Shown: positions 8,155 to 17,249 of the stretch, one piece after another
How positions within the stretch are numbered: the stretch's first letter is position 1
How the letters are laid out: every line of letters starts with the position of its first letter
Assembly: GCF_003581585.1 (NCBI RefSeq)
Contig: NZ_QXIR01000015.1
Location: 43,171 to 107,170, forward strand
DNA: 64,000 nucleotides
Direction: 5' to 3'
DNA from: Bacillus salacetis
Lineage (GTDB): Bacteria; Bacillota; Bacilli; Bacillales; Bacillaceae_B
Notes under the pieces: generated by a model
The model's database searches: none
Seen by the model: the letters and a program-made list of their open reading frames with translations, nothing else
What the model was told of the DNA's origin: nothing
Program-made: the position numbers and the translations under genes

Positions 8155-8760
8155 ATGAACTTCCATTACCCGAATGGAAAGAAATTTAGTCCAATTGCTT
8201 CATCCGCCGGTAAAAAACCATCTGGAAAAAAAGTTTCATACAGTAACCGGGGCATGACGCTGGAGGAAGATATCAACGAAACAAACCAATATTATCTGGC
8301 AAACGGCATTGCAGTTATCCATAAGAAGCCGACACCGGTTCAGATTGTCGATGTACACTACCCTCAGCGAAGTGCAGCTGTGATTAAGGAGGCCTATTTC
8401 AAACAGCCTTCCACAACAGACTATAATGGTCTTTACAAAGGAAGATATATCGACTTTGAGGCAAAAGAAACGAGGAACAAAACGTCGTTTCCACTGCAGA
8501 ATCTCCACGCTCACCAGATCACCCATATGCAGCAGGTGGATGAGCAGGATGGCATTGCATTCATTTTAATACGATTTGCATCAACAGAAGAAATTTTCTT
8601 CATGAAGTTCAACGAGCTTTATAAATATTGGGAGAGAATGGAACAAGGCGGAAGGAAATCAATCACAAAAGAGGAAATTGAAAAAGATGGAGTCAAACTT
8701 GCTTTAGGTTTGTATCCACGCATTGATTATCTTAAGACCGTCCAATCTTTATATTACTGA
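8155..8760 (+). CDS. recU: Holliday junction resolvase RecU
   Basis: A 201-residue RecU. The start is set at ATG 8155 (SD AGGTG); a GTG two codons upstream also fits. The conserved block [15 protein letters not shown] is followed by the nuclease site TTDYNG...DFEAKET, giving D89, E102 and K104 counted from this start, equal to the catalytic D/E/K of the B. subtilis enzyme. It resolves four-way junctions in recombination and segregation with RuvAB (known). It is the first gene of the recU-ponA operon, 102 bp ahead of ponA. Confidence 0.95.
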   Translation: MNFHYPNGKKFSPIASSAGKKPSGKKVSYSNRGMTLEEDINETNQYYLANGIAVIHKKPTPVQIVDVHYPQRSAAVIKEAYFKQPSTTDYNGLYKGRYIDFEAKETRNKTSFPLQNLHAHQITHMQQVDEQDGIAFILIRFASTEEIFFMKFNELYKYWERMEQGGRKSITKEEIEKDGVKLALGLYPRIDYLKTVQSLYY

Positions 8761-8862
8761 AATCAGGTTGTCTCTTGTAACAGCTGCAAACTTACTTCAA
8801 TTAATACTATAGGCAGCTGACACTAATTCAAAAGGGATAGATGAAAGTGAGGAAAACAATCT

Positions 8863-11529
8863 ATGTCTGGTCAATATAAATCCAGGGAAGAAAAACGCCT
8901 GGCACAGCAAAAGGCTAAAGGAAAGGGAAAAACAAAAGGAAAGGGCAAGAAAAAATCCTTTTTCGCCAAGGCAATCATCAGTTTATTTATCATTGGAATC
9001 ATCGGCATGCTCTCAGGTGCAGGCCTTTTCGCTTATTATGCAAGCAAAGCACCTAAATTAGACGAGTCACTGCTGAAGGATCCGATCGCTTCAGAAATTT
9101 ATGATATGAACGGCGACTTGATCACCACCGTTGGTACGGAACAAAGGGACTATGTCAATTATGACCAAATACCTCCCCTAATGGAAGATGCCATCCTTGC
9201 TACGGAGGATAACCGTTTCTATAAACATAACGGAATTGATTTAATCCGTCTTGGCGGTGCTGTGATAGCGAACGTCACAAATGGTTTTGGATCAGAGGGT
9301 GCCAGCACACTGACACAGCAGGTCATCAAAGGTTCATTCCTGACTCCTGAGAAAACGCTTGAACGTAAAGCACAGGAAGCCTGGCTTGCAGTCAAGTTAG
9401 AGCAGGATTACACCAAACAGGAAATCTTTGAAATGTACTTCAACAAGGTATACATGTCATCGGGGATCAATGGTTTTGGAACTGCTGCGACCCACTACTT
9501 TGGGAAGGAATTGAAAGATCTTGAACTTCATGAAGCAGCTCTGTTGGCAGGGATGCCTCAAAGCCCTAATAACTATAATCCTTTCGATTATCCGGAAAAG
9601 GCTGAAAAAAGAAGGAATATTGTTCTTAGCTTGATGAATCAGCATGGGAAAATCACCAAAGAAGAAATGGAAAAGGCTCAAGCCGTTCCTGTAACAGATT
9701 CACTTGTTTCAGAGGAAACACGCGAAGAACGTTCAGTTGATAAATATGAAGCATTTGTTGATGTTGTCATTGATGAAGTTGCCGAGCTTGGCGACTACAA
9801 TCTATTCACTGACGGATTGAAAGTCTACACCACGGTAGATCCCAATGCCCAGCAGCGGGTGGAAGCAATTCTAGCAGGGGAAGCGATTGACTTTGCCTAT
9901 CCTGATAGATTTGAGGAGATCATGCAGGCTGGAATTACCCTTCTTGACACAAAGACGGGTGAGATACGTGCCATTGGCGGCGGACGCGGATATGGCGAGG
10001 AAAACAAACGTGGTTTCAACTTTGCTGCCGATGCAAAAAGACAGCCGGGATCGACAATTAAACCATTGCTGGATTACGGTCCCGCCATTGAGAATCTAAA
10101 GTGGTCAACTTATCACCAAATTAAAGATGAACCTTATCAATATACTGATACAGATATTAATATTAACAACTGGGATAAGAGGTTCAAAGGGAATATATCG
10201 ATTCGTGAAGCACTCTGGGATTCCCGCAATGTACCTGCGGTTAAAGCACTGCAGGAAGTCGGGTTGGAAGAAGGAGGCGATTTCCTTCGAGGTTTAGGGA
10301 TCAACTTTGAAAACACCTTTGAAGCTTACGCCCTAGGGGGAACACCTGGTGTGAACTCCATCCAAATGGCCGGAGCCTACGCTGCATTCGGTAATGGAGG
10401 CGTGTATAACAAACCTCACTCCGTCACAAAAATTGTCCTTAGAGACGGGGAAACCGAAGTTAATGTAGACCCTGAACCCAAGACAGCCATGAAAGACTAC
10501 ACAGCCTACATGATCACTGATATGTTAAAGGATGTGCTAAAGCCTGGAGCAACTGGTGTCTACGCAAATGTACCAGGGTTGGCTATGGCAGGGAAATCCG
10601 GAACCACGAATTATACAGATGAGGACAGATCAAAATATAATGTTGCAGCTAATGAAGCACCTGATTCCTGGTTTGTAGGATACACGACGAATTATACCGC
10701 TTCAGTATGGACTGGTTACAGCGACAGAAAATATCCGCTGAACCCGCAGGAACGCCATATAGCACAACATATCGTCAAGGACCTGATGAGCTATGTATCA
10801 CAGGATATCGATACTCCAGACTTCAAGAAACCAAAAAGCGTAGTGGAAGCACCAGTGGAGAAAGGCTCTGCCCCTGCCCGCCTCCCTAGTGATTACACAC
10901 CTGAAGACAAAATCACTTACGAACTATTTGTCCGCGGTACAGAACCGAGCAAGGTTTCTGAACAATACGATAAGCTTCCAGGACCTTCAGGCTTGAAAGC
11001 AGAATTTGATGATGACAAGAAAACCATCACCCTCACATGGGATTATAAGGATGAAGATAGAAAACCAAGCTTTGAAGTGAAAGGCTCCTTTAATGGTGAG
11101 GAAGCAAAAGTCCTTTCCACAACTTCAGAAAAAGGTTTGATTGTTGAGAATATCGCTGCTGACGGAACCTATAGCTTCACTGTTACCGCTGTCGAAGGGG
11201 AACAGCGCAGCGAGCCGGCTGCCGTGACCTATACTGTGCAGAATCAGGAAATACCGGAAGATGAGCAAGAAGAAGAAGGTACAGAGGATAACCCTGAAGA
11301 TGAAGAAAATCAAGACGGAAATGATGAAGAGAACCAGGGTGAAGACGGAGAAGGAAACGGCGGTAATGGTAACGAAGAAGGCCAAGGCGGAGACAATGAG
11401 GACGTAAACAATCCTCCTGCCGAAGATAATGGCGGCGATGAAAATGATGAAGGCAATGGCGAAGTCCAAAGCCAGGGTAATGGCAATGCCGGTAACAATT
11501 CGGGGAACAACACGAATAACCAGCAATAA
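8863..11529 (+). CDS. ponA: Penicillin-binding protein 1A/1B (class A)
   Basis: An 888-residue bifunctional murein synthase. A basic cytoplasmic tail (1-35) is followed by one membrane helix (about 36-58). The GT51 transglycosylase domain has catalytic E115 in ATEDNRFY; the transpeptidase domain has S397-TIK, SRN at 454-456 and KSGTT at 578-582. A fibronectin type III-like domain lies near 705-795, and the tail from about 800 is Asp/Glu/Asn/Gly-rich and probably disordered. It builds peptidoglycan at the membrane surface and is co-transcribed with recU. All catalytic motifs are intact. Confidence 0.96.
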   Translation: MSGQYKSREEKRLAQQKAKGKGKTKGKGKKKSFFAKAIISLFIIGIIGMLSGAGLFAYYASKAPKLDESLLKDPIASEIYDMNGDLITTVGTEQRDYVNYDQIPPLMEDAILATEDNRFYKHNGIDLIRLGGAVIANVTNGFGSEGASTLTQQVIKGSFLTPEKTLERKAQEAWLAVKLEQDYTKQEIFEMYFNKVYMSSGINGFGTAATHYFGKELKDLELHEAALLAGMPQSPNNYNPFDYPEKAEKRRNIVLSLMNQHGKITKEEMEKAQAVPVTDSLVSEETREERSVDKYEAFVDVVIDEVAELGDYNLFTDGLKVYTTVDPNAQQRVEAILAGEAIDFAYPDRFEEIMQAGITLLDTKTGEIRAIGGGRGYGEENKRGFNFAADAKRQPGSTIKPLLDYGPAIENLKWSTYHQIKDEPYQYTDTDININNWDKRFKGNISIREALWDSRNVPAVKALQEVGLEEGGDFLRGLGINFENTFEAYALGGTPGVNSIQMAGAYAAFGNGGVYNKPHSVTKIVLRDGETEVNVDPEPKTAMKDYTAYMITDMLKDVLKPGATGVYANVPGLAMAGKSGTTNYTDEDRSKYNVAANEAPDSWFVGYTTNYTASVWTGYSDRKYPLNPQERHIAQHIVKDLMSYVSQDIDTPDFKKPKSVVEAPVEKGSAPARLPSDYTPEDKITYELFVRGTEPSKVSEQYDKLPGPSGLKAEFDDDKKTITLTWDYKDEDRKPSFEVKGSFNGEEAKVLSTTSEKGLIVENIAADGTYSFTVTAVEGEQRSEPAAVTYTVQNQEIPEDEQEEEGTEDNPEDEENQDGNDEENQGEDGEGNGGNGNEEGQGGDNEDVNNPPAEDNGGDENDEGNGEVQSQGNGNAGNNSGNNTNNQQ

Positions 11530-11533
11530 TAAT

Positions 11534-11569
11534 AAAGACAGCATCTGATCTTTCAGATGCTGTCTTTTT
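11534..11569 (+). terminator. Bidirectional terminator between ponA and ypoC
   Basis: Perfect 15-bp stem AAAGACAGCATCTGA / TCAGATGCTGTCTTT with T runs on both strands, between convergent genes. Confidence 0.92.
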
Positions 11570-11573
11570 GCTG

Positions 11574-12089
11574 CTATTCATGAGTCGCCAGATACTTGGC
11601 AAAATGTTTCATTTGTTCAATAAATAATTGATTCAGTTGTTTATAAGAGTGAAATAAAGATGGCTGCGTCAATATAAACTCAAGTCTTTCTTCCGCATTT
11701 ACAGGCTTGATGGCCATTCCTTTCAGTTCTTCTTTCCAGCCGGAAGGATTAGCAGGCAGACCATTTGTCCAAAACAGATACATCATAAACAGGGCGGTCG
11801 CCTTTTTCATTAATAAAATGATATCCCGACCGCTTCTTTCGGAGAAGGCCGCATTCAGATTGTCCCGAATTACTCGCCACTCCTCTTCTCCCCTCTTAAT
11901 GGCTGAAAGGTCTTCCCAAGGAAACAAAATTCCTGAAATACCATTATAATAAAGGATTTCATAAGAGAAACAGGGATTCAAAGGTTTTGGATTTTCATAA
12001 TTTACCGAAATCACTCGATCGGTTTCCGTAAAGAACAGTGGATGCCTGACCTCCCGGGGGACCGGTACAGATTTAAGACTTTCCATCAT
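11574..12089 (-). CDS. ypoC: YpoC family protein
   Basis: About 171 residues. The nth stop and this start overlap as ATGATGG (ATG at 12089 and 12086, TGA 12088-12086), which indicates translational coupling; the AGAGGAAG site fits the ATG at 12086 slightly better. A longer reading from 12125 lies inside nth and has no site. The protein is mainly helical with aromatic residues (LFMMYLFWTNGLP) and no export signal. Function is unknown; it always follows nth in this neighbourhood. Confidence 0.8.
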   Translation of the reverse strand: MMESLKSVPVPREVRHPLFFTETDRVISVNYENPKPLNPCFSYEILYYNGISGILFPWEDLSAIKRGEEEWRVIRDNLNAAFSERSGRDIILLMKKATALFMMYLFWTNGLPANPSGWKEELKGMAIKPVNAEERLEFILTQPSLFHSYKQLNQLFIEQMKHFAKYLATHE

Positions 12090-12736
12090 TTCTTCCTCTT
12101 CATACGTTTTTGACCTTCCCGGCATAATTCAAGGAGAGGACATATCCCGCATTGCGGTGATTGGGCTTTACAATGATACCTTCCAAAAAAGATCAATCTG
12201 TGATGGGTATCTGACCATTTTTCCTTTGGGATTTTACGCATCAAAGTTTTTTCAACCTCTAAAACACTGTCTTTCCAACGGCAGATTGCCAGCCGCTTAC
12301 TCACCCTTTCAACATGGGTATCGACAGCGAGAGCGGGTTCTCCGAATGCAACGGAAACCACAACATTTGCGGTTTTACGGCCCACACCAGGCAATTTAAC
12401 AAGCTCATCTCTCGACTGGGGCACTTCCCCGCCATATTCCGTCAACAGCAATTCACACAGGCTCCTGATGTTCTTTGCCTTGTTTCTGTAAAGACCGATG
12501 GAACGTATGTCCTGCTGAAGCTCTTCCAAGCTGACGGATAGATAATCTTCTGGTGTACTATATTTTTCAAAAAGGTTCTTTGTTACTTTATTGACCAGCG
12601 CATCTGTACACTGTGCTGACAAAAGAACCGCAATTACCAGATCGAATGGATTGCGGTGATTCAATTCACAATGTGCATCAGGAAACATTTTTTCCATTTC
12701 CGCCAGACAATACTCTATTTGACTTTTATTCAACAT
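12086..12736 (-). CDS. nth: Endonuclease III
   Basis: A 216-residue DNA glycosylase/AP lyase. The helix-hairpin-helix LPGVGRKTA contains catalytic K121, and D139 lies in AVDTHVERV. The [4Fe-4S] ligands C189, C196, C199 and C205 have the standard CX6CX2CX5C spacing. It removes oxidised pyrimidines in base-excision repair. It follows dnaD and overlaps ypoC, as in B. subtilis. Every key residue is present. Confidence 0.96.
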   Translation of the reverse strand: MLNKSQIEYCLAEMEKMFPDAHCELNHRNPFDLVIAVLLSAQCTDALVNKVTKNLFEKYSTPEDYLSVSLEELQQDIRSIGLYRNKAKNIRSLCELLLTEYGGEVPQSRDELVKLPGVGRKTANVVVSVAFGEPALAVDTHVERVSKRLAICRWKDSVLEVEKTLMRKIPKEKWSDTHHRLIFFGRYHCKAQSPQCGICPLLELCREGQKRMKRKK

Positions 12737-12805
12737 TTAAACTCACCACTAGTTCATTTGAATTTTAGTTCGTATGTATTCATTTTCCTATCAGATTCAT
12801 AACAG

Positions 12806-12832
12806 GGAATGTCATTAACTTAATGACATTCC
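12806..12832. repeat. Perfect 27-base palindrome between dnaD and nth
   Basis: Two 13-base arms (GGAATGTCATTAA and its complement) flank a single central base. No T run follows on either strand, so it is not a standard terminator; it could be an operator or an RNA-processing hairpin in the dnaD-nth transcript. Confidence 0.6.
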
Positions 12833-12880
12833 ATCTATGCTGAAAATTCTTGGTTGATAGGAAGATGTATTGTACCCTTT

Positions 12881-13588
12881 CTATTGTTCAAGCCAGTTAT
12901 AAAAAGGGACTGTTTTTTTATCCGATTTTACAGTCTGTGCAGCTGACTGCATTTTTTGGTGGGGACGGAACCTCTCACCATGTTTCTTCGCCTGTTCAAT
13001 GGTTTTGACACCGTTCTTTTTCCATTCAAACAGGATGCGGTCAATATACCGGAAGTTTAATTTACCGGAAATGACAGCCTCCCTAAGTGCTGCCTTAATG
13101 ATAACGACAGTATGTTCATCCTGATCAATCCACATCGCAAGTGTTTCACATTCCAATGGTGAAAGCGGCCTGCTGAACTCTTGTTCGAATACAGTATAAA
13201 GGTCCGTTTCTTCAAGCAGTGTTTTTTCCATGTTTTCCGATTTGCTTTCTGAAAGAACAAACTCAGCCATTTTGGCCCAAAGCGGTTTTAAAGAATATTT
13301 TTCATAAAGGATTCCGCTGGAAGAATTGCCTTCTTCTATGGAGATAAATTGATTTTGAACGAGCCTTCTCAGTATTGAGGAACATTCCTCACTGGAAAAA
13401 CTCATTTGGGAGGAAAGTTCTTCTGGAGTAGGAAAATTGTTTCCTTTTTCTATAAATGAATAGACTTGGAGCAGCAAAACAAATTCCGATTCACTTAAAC
13501 CAATCTTATGATAATTTGAAAGCAGCAGTTGAGGAATGCTGACTGTGCCTTCTTCCATCCAACTGACCATTAATTGTTTATAATCCAT
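12881..13588 (-). CDS. dnaD: DNA replication initiation protein DnaD
   Basis: A 235-residue DnaD. The N-terminal winged-helix domain covers about residues 1-110. The C-terminal DnaB_2-type domain has the ending IDRILFEWKKNGVKTIEQA, matching the YxxxI...W..GV signature. A basic tail follows. DnaD works with DnaB and DnaI to load the replicative helicase at oriC and restart forks (known). It lies between asnS and nth as in B. subtilis. Confidence 0.95.
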   Translation of the reverse strand: MDYKQLMVSWMEEGTVSIPQLLLSNYHKIGLSESEFVLLLQVYSFIEKGNNFPTPEELSSQMSFSSEECSSILRRLVQNQFISIEEGNSSSGILYEKYSLKPLWAKMAEFVLSESKSENMEKTLLEETDLYTVFEQEFSRPLSPLECETLAMWIDQDEHTVVIIKAALREAVISGKLNFRYIDRILFEWKKNGVKTIEQAKKHGERFRPHQKMQSAAQTVKSDKKTVPFYNWLEQ

Positions 13589-13691
13589 AATACGCCCACC
13601 TCACATAATAGTATATCATGATGAAAGAACCACTGAACATGGAAAAGACTACAAAGTAACAAGCAAAAGCGTAAGCAGCTGTAACGCGTGG

Positions 13692-13738
13692 AAGATAAAA
13701 ACGACTGCCTTGTTCTGTAACAAGACAGTCGTTTTTCA
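13692..13738 (-). terminator. Terminator of asnS
   Basis: Stem AAAAACGACTGtCTTG / CAAGgCAGTCGTTTTT with a 7-9 base loop, T run on the minus strand. Read on plus it also ends in T, so it can act in both directions. Confidence 0.88.
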
Positions 13739-13746
13739 TTATTTGA

Positions 13747-15039
13747 TTAAGGATATAGACGGTTTAATAATCTTGGGAATGGGATGGTTTCGCGTACGTG
13801 TTCCACTCCGCTGATCCATGCCACTGTCCTTTCAAGTCCAAGACCGAAACCTGAATGAGGCACAGAACCGTATTTACGCAATTCCAGATACCACTTGTAT
13901 GCCTCAGGATCAAGATCATGCTCATTGATACGCTGGCTTAGGATATCATGGTCATGGAGGCGCTCGGAACCGCCGATGATCTCTCCATATCCTTCCGGGG
14001 CGATTAAATCCGCACATAGTACAACGTCTTCTCGGTCTGGATCAGGCTGCATATAGAATGGCTTCAATGAAGTTGGATAATGCGTGATGAAAACAGGCTT
14101 GTCGTAGCTCTCCGCAATAGCTGTTTCATGCGGCGCACCAAAATCATCTCCCCATTCTATATCATCAAATCCTTTCTCCTGAAGGAACTTCACTGCTTCA
14201 TCATAAGTGATGCGCGGAAATGGAGCTTTGATGTTTTCAAGCTTGGAGGTATCGCGTCCCAGCCTTTCCAACTCAAGACTGCAGTTTTCCAAAACAGATT
14301 GAACGATATGGGAAACATACTCTTCCTGGACTTTCAGACTGTCTTCATGCTCATAAAAAGCCATCTCAGGCTCTATCATCCAGAATTCGATCAGATGGCG
14401 CCGGGTCTTGGACTTTTCAGCACGGAAGGTTGGGCCGAAAGAAAATACTTTTCCTAATGCCATTGCGGCTGCTTCCATATAAAGCTGTCCACTCTGGGAG
14501 AGGTAAGCATCTTCTTCGAAATATTTTGTATGAAACAGCTCGGACGTTCCTTCTGGTGCACTGCCTGTAAGGATTGGCGGGTCCACCTTAACGAAGCCTT
14601 CTTTGTTGAAAAACTCATAGGTAGCGCGGATGATCTCGTTCCTTACTTTCATGACGGCATGCTGACGCCGGGAACGGAGCCATAAATGGCGGTTGTCCAT
14701 CAAGAATTCAGTTCCGTGCTCTTTAGGAGTTATTGGATAATCAACAGACTCATGGATGACATCCAGGTTTCTCACCTGCATTTCGTATCCGAAAGGAGAA
14801 CGGCTGTCCTCTTGGATGACACCTGTAACATAAAGGGAAGTCTCCTGCGTAATGGATTTTGCTTTTTGGAAGATCTCTTCTTCCACTTCTGCCTTCACAA
14901 CAACTCCCTGGATGAAACCTGTCCCATCCCTTAGTTGAAGGAAAGCGATTTTGCCGCTGGACCTTTTATTCGCAAGCCATGCCCCGATTGTTACTTCTTC
15001 TCCAACATGCTTACTTACTTCTGCTATGGTTGTTTTCAC
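13747..15039 (-). CDS. asnS: Asparaginyl-tRNA synthetase
   Basis: A 430-residue class IIb synthetase. GTG 15039 is taken as start: it has GGAGGG eight bases upstream and gives the usual N-terminus [15 protein letters not shown]; the TTG at 15054 overlaps that site. An N-terminal OB-fold anticodon domain (about 12-105) precedes the catalytic core with motif 2 [16 protein letters not shown] and motif 3 [12 protein letters not shown]. It charges tRNA-Asn with asparagine. No T-box leader is visible in the 146 bp upstream; it probably follows aspB on one transcript. Confidence 0.95.
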   Translation of the reverse strand: MKTTIAEVSKHVGEEVTIGAWLANKRSSGKIAFLQLRDGTGFIQGVVVKAEVEEEIFQKAKSITQETSLYVTGVIQEDSRSPFGYEMQVRNLDVIHESVDYPITPKEHGTEFLMDNRHLWLRSRRQHAVMKVRNEIIRATYEFFNKEGFVKVDPPILTGSAPEGTSELFHTKYFEEDAYLSQSGQLYMEAAAMALGKVFSFGPTFRAEKSKTRRHLIEFWMIEPEMAFYEHEDSLKVQEEYVSHIVQSVLENCSLELERLGRDTSKLENIKAPFPRITYDEAVKFLQEKGFDDIEWGDDFGAPHETAIAESYDKPVFITHYPTSLKPFYMQPDPDREDVVLCADLIAPEGYGEIIGGSERLHDHDILSQRINEHDLDPEAYKWYLELRKYGSVPHSGFGLGLERTVAWISGVEHVRETIPFPRLLNRLYP

Positions 15040-15147
15040 ATTTATTCCCTCCAAAAACTATAAACACACTTATGTATCAATTTCTTTATATTATACATTC
15101 CCATGCAAGCCCTAGCAACAGGGAAAGCTGCACCCATATATAATAGA

Positions 15148-15180
15148 AACTGCGGCGGCAGCCAGTGCTGTCACCGCAAG
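15148..15180 (-). terminator. Weak hairpin after aspB
   Basis: Arms TGCGGtgaCAG and CTGccgCCGCA form an imperfect GC-rich stem just past the aspB stop, followed only by GTTTCTATT. It may be a partial terminator that lets asnS be read through. Confidence 0.45.
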
Positions 15181-15185
15181 GAAGC

Positions 15186-16385
15186 TCATTTAGTTTCTTC
15201 GATTTTTCTATTAACAAATGCGCTTATTCTTTCTAAGGCCTTTTCGAATAAGTCCAGGGAAGTGGCGTAGGACAATCGGATATTGTCCTGGGATCCAAAT
15301 CCTGATCCTGGAATGACAGCTACCTCTGCCTCTTCAAGAAGAGCCTTTGCGAATTCGTCCACTGTTTCATAACCTGTCAGCGAAACTGCTTCGCTCACAT
15401 TCGGAAACAAATAGAAGGCACCTTGTGGTTTGATGCAATGAAAGCCGGGAATTGCATTCAACTTTTCGTAAACAATGTTTAAACGCTCTTCGAATGCCTT
15501 CCTCATCTCCTCCACAGGCTCCTGAGTCCCATCATAGGCAGCGATGGCACCATGCTGGGAGGTTGTCGTAGGGTTTGATGTAGAATGACTTGCAAGATTG
15601 GTCATCGCTTTAATAATCTTCGCGTTCCCTGCTGCGTAACCAATTCTCCACCCTGTCATGGAGTGCGATTTGGATACCCCGTTTATGACTATTGTATGCT
15701 CTTTCATTTGCGGGGAAATTTGAGCAATCGAAACATGGCTGTTTCCTTCATAGACCAGCTTTTCATAAATTTCGTCCGATACAATGAGAATATCATTTTC
15801 AAGGCAGACCTTGCCGATGGCATCCAATTCTTCTCTGCTGTAAAGCATGCCTGTAGGATTGCTTGGTGTATTGAGGATCACCGCTTTTGTTTTGCCTGTA
15901 ACAGCTTCTTTTATTTGTTCAGGGGTGATTTTGTACTCATTCTCTTCCTTTCCTTCAATGAATACGGGTCTGCCTCCGGCAAGTTTCACTTGTTCAGGAT
16001 AGCTTACCCAATACGGGGTGGGGATGATGACTTCATCGCCTTCATTAAGGAGGACCTGAAACAAGGTAAATAGAGCGTGTTTTGCCCCGCTTGTGACAAT
16101 CACTTCTGTATTGTCGTAAGAGAGCCCTTGGTCTTCCTTGAACTTGTTGATGATGGCCTCTTTCAATGGACCCAACCCGCCGGCAGGAGTGTATTTGGTA
16201 TGCCCTTCATTCATTGAAGCAGCTGCAGCAGAAATTATATGATGCGGGGTATTGAAATCCGGTTCTCCTGCTCCAAGGCCGATGACATCGATGCCTTTGG
16301 ATTTCATTTCTTTTGCCTTTGCAGTAATTGCAAGGGTGGTTGATGGGGTTAAAGCGCTGACCCTATCGGCTAATTCCCATTTCAT
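15186..16385 (-). CDS. aspB: Aspartate aminotransferase AspB
   Basis: A 399-residue fold-type I PLP aminotransferase of subgroup I-gamma. The Schiff-base lysine is K239 in GVSKSHSMTGWRIG; the PLP-contact stretches TPSNPTG (173-179) and SDEIYE are intact. It interconverts aspartate and oxaloacetate with 2-oxoglutarate/glutamate, supplying aspartate for amino-acid and nucleotide synthesis. It lies between ypmB and asnS, 16 bp after the ypmB stop, which supports one operon. Confidence 0.94.
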   Translation of the reverse strand: MKWELADRVSALTPSTTLAITAKAKEMKSKGIDVIGLGAGEPDFNTPHHIISAAAASMNEGHTKYTPAGGLGPLKEAIINKFKEDQGLSYDNTEVIVTSGAKHALFTLFQVLLNEGDEVIIPTPYWVSYPEQVKLAGGRPVFIEGKEENEYKITPEQIKEAVTGKTKAVILNTPSNPTGMLYSREELDAIGKVCLENDILIVSDEIYEKLVYEGNSHVSIAQISPQMKEHTIVINGVSKSHSMTGWRIGYAAGNAKIIKAMTNLASHSTSNPTTTSQHGAIAAYDGTQEPVEEMRKAFEERLNIVYEKLNAIPGFHCIKPQGAFYLFPNVSEAVSLTGYETVDEFAKALLEEAEVAVIPGSGFGSQDNIRLSYATSLDLFEKALERISAFVNRKIEETK

Positions 16386-16401
16386 AAGCGTTTCCTCCTA
16401 A

Positions 16402-16875
16402 TTAGAGATTTTCAATCTTTCTCCACCATTCCCCGGTTTCAAACAGAAGATAGTAATAGTTCAAATGATCGTTTTCATCAAGATATGTCATTTCCCATAC
16501 AGGGCCGACACTCTCCATCCCTAATTTAACCGAGAGGATTTCGTTTACATCGTTTTCTTCATTCAGTTTATTAATGGCAGCCTTTTTTGAAATACCATCT
16601 GCCCATTTTTTCACAATGATCTCGTCATCTTTTTCAGGGACCCATACGACGATTTTTTCATCAGATGAATTTTTTCCGGTGATCACTACATAAGATTTCT
16701 TTCCATTATACAGGGATACATCATCCGTTGCGGCCAGATCAGATTCGGCTTCCGCTCTTTGTATTGCGGCATCCGCACGATCATTAACTGGTGCCCTGGC
16801 TTCCAGGAATACGGCCGTCATGCCTCCAATTATTACAATTGCTGCTATTACTGCTAAAAATATGATTTTCTTCAT
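16402..16875 (-). CDS. ypmB: YpmB-like membrane-anchored protein (DUF5590)
   Basis: A 157-residue protein with one N-terminal membrane helix (about 4-24) and an extracytoplasmic domain of two PepSY-like repeats. The segment KKAAINKLNEENDVNEILSV and the ending WEMTYLDENDHLNYYYLLFETGEWWRK... are typical of DUF5590. It probably acts at the outer face of the membrane. It starts 12 bases past the ypmA stop and precedes aspB. Function is unknown, though relatives of this fold bind or inhibit cell-wall or protease partners. Confidence 0.85.
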   Translation of the reverse strand: MKKIIFLAVIAAIVIIGGMTAVFLEARAPVNDRADAAIQRAEAESDLAATDDVSLYNGKKSYVVITGKNSSDEKIVVWVPEKDDEIIVKKWADGISKKAAINKLNEENDVNEILSVKLGMESVGPVWEMTYLDENDHLNYYYLLFETGEWWRKIENL

Positions 16876-16887
16876 TTCATCACTTCT

Positions 16888-17058
16888 TTATGTACGATAT
16901 ATCGTAAAGACTGCCTGTTCCTGGTCTTCAGGATCCAAAGCCAGTCCAAACATAAGATCTCTTTCTTTCAGGGTACGGTTTAATGCATCGACCACTTTAT
17001 AAAAGTCAGGTGAATGCTGGATTTTTACTGTCGACAACACTTCGATTTTGCTTTCCAA
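16888..17058 (-). CDS. ypmA: YpmA family protein (DUF4264)
   Basis: A 56-residue protein read from TTG 17058 with a GGGGGA site. It begins MESKIEVLSTV and ends AVFTIYRT, which matches YpmA closely; its conserved LKERDLMFGLAL core is present. It was missed by ATG-only scanning. No membrane segment or cysteine. It is the first gene after a candidate promoter and is followed 12 bp later by ypmB. Function is unknown. Confidence 0.88.
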   Translation of the reverse strand: MESKIEVLSTVKIQHSPDFYKVVDALNRTLKERDLMFGLALDPEDQEQAVFTIYRT

Positions 17059-17138
17059 AGAAAATCCCCCTTACATCACAAATATTGTTATAAATATTGG
17101 GTCAGGATTAAGACACAATAACAGTAGAACCATTACCC

Positions 17139-17147
17139 ATTATAACA
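17139..17147 (-). promoter_or_regulatory. Extended -10 promoter ahead of ypmA
   Basis: On the minus strand TGTTATAAT is a full extended -10; the -35 (TTCGGA) is weak. It lies 81 bases before the ypmA start and could drive ypmA-ypmB-aspB-asnS. Confidence 0.5.
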
Positions 17148-17249
17148 GCAAATAAGCTTAATCCGAACACATTCAAACAAAAATAAATTCTATTCCACAC
17201 ACTTTTCTTCAGGGGGCTGTCCATGCAGTCCTCTCCTCAGTTTCCTTGA

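Noticed and set aside
11236..11529. Tandem-repeat-like GAA/GAT/GGC-rich DNA, first considered as a repeat array
   Set aside because: It is the coding sequence of the disordered Asp/Glu/Gly/Asn tail of PonA, common in this family.
11125..11602. Two minus-strand frames of 139 codons opposite the ponA tail
   Set aside because: They are produced by the repetitive acidic codons of the PonA tail and lack ribosome sites.
15040..15185. Possible T-box leader for asnS
   Set aside because: No specifier loop, T-box sequence or antiterminator could be found in the short gap after aspB.
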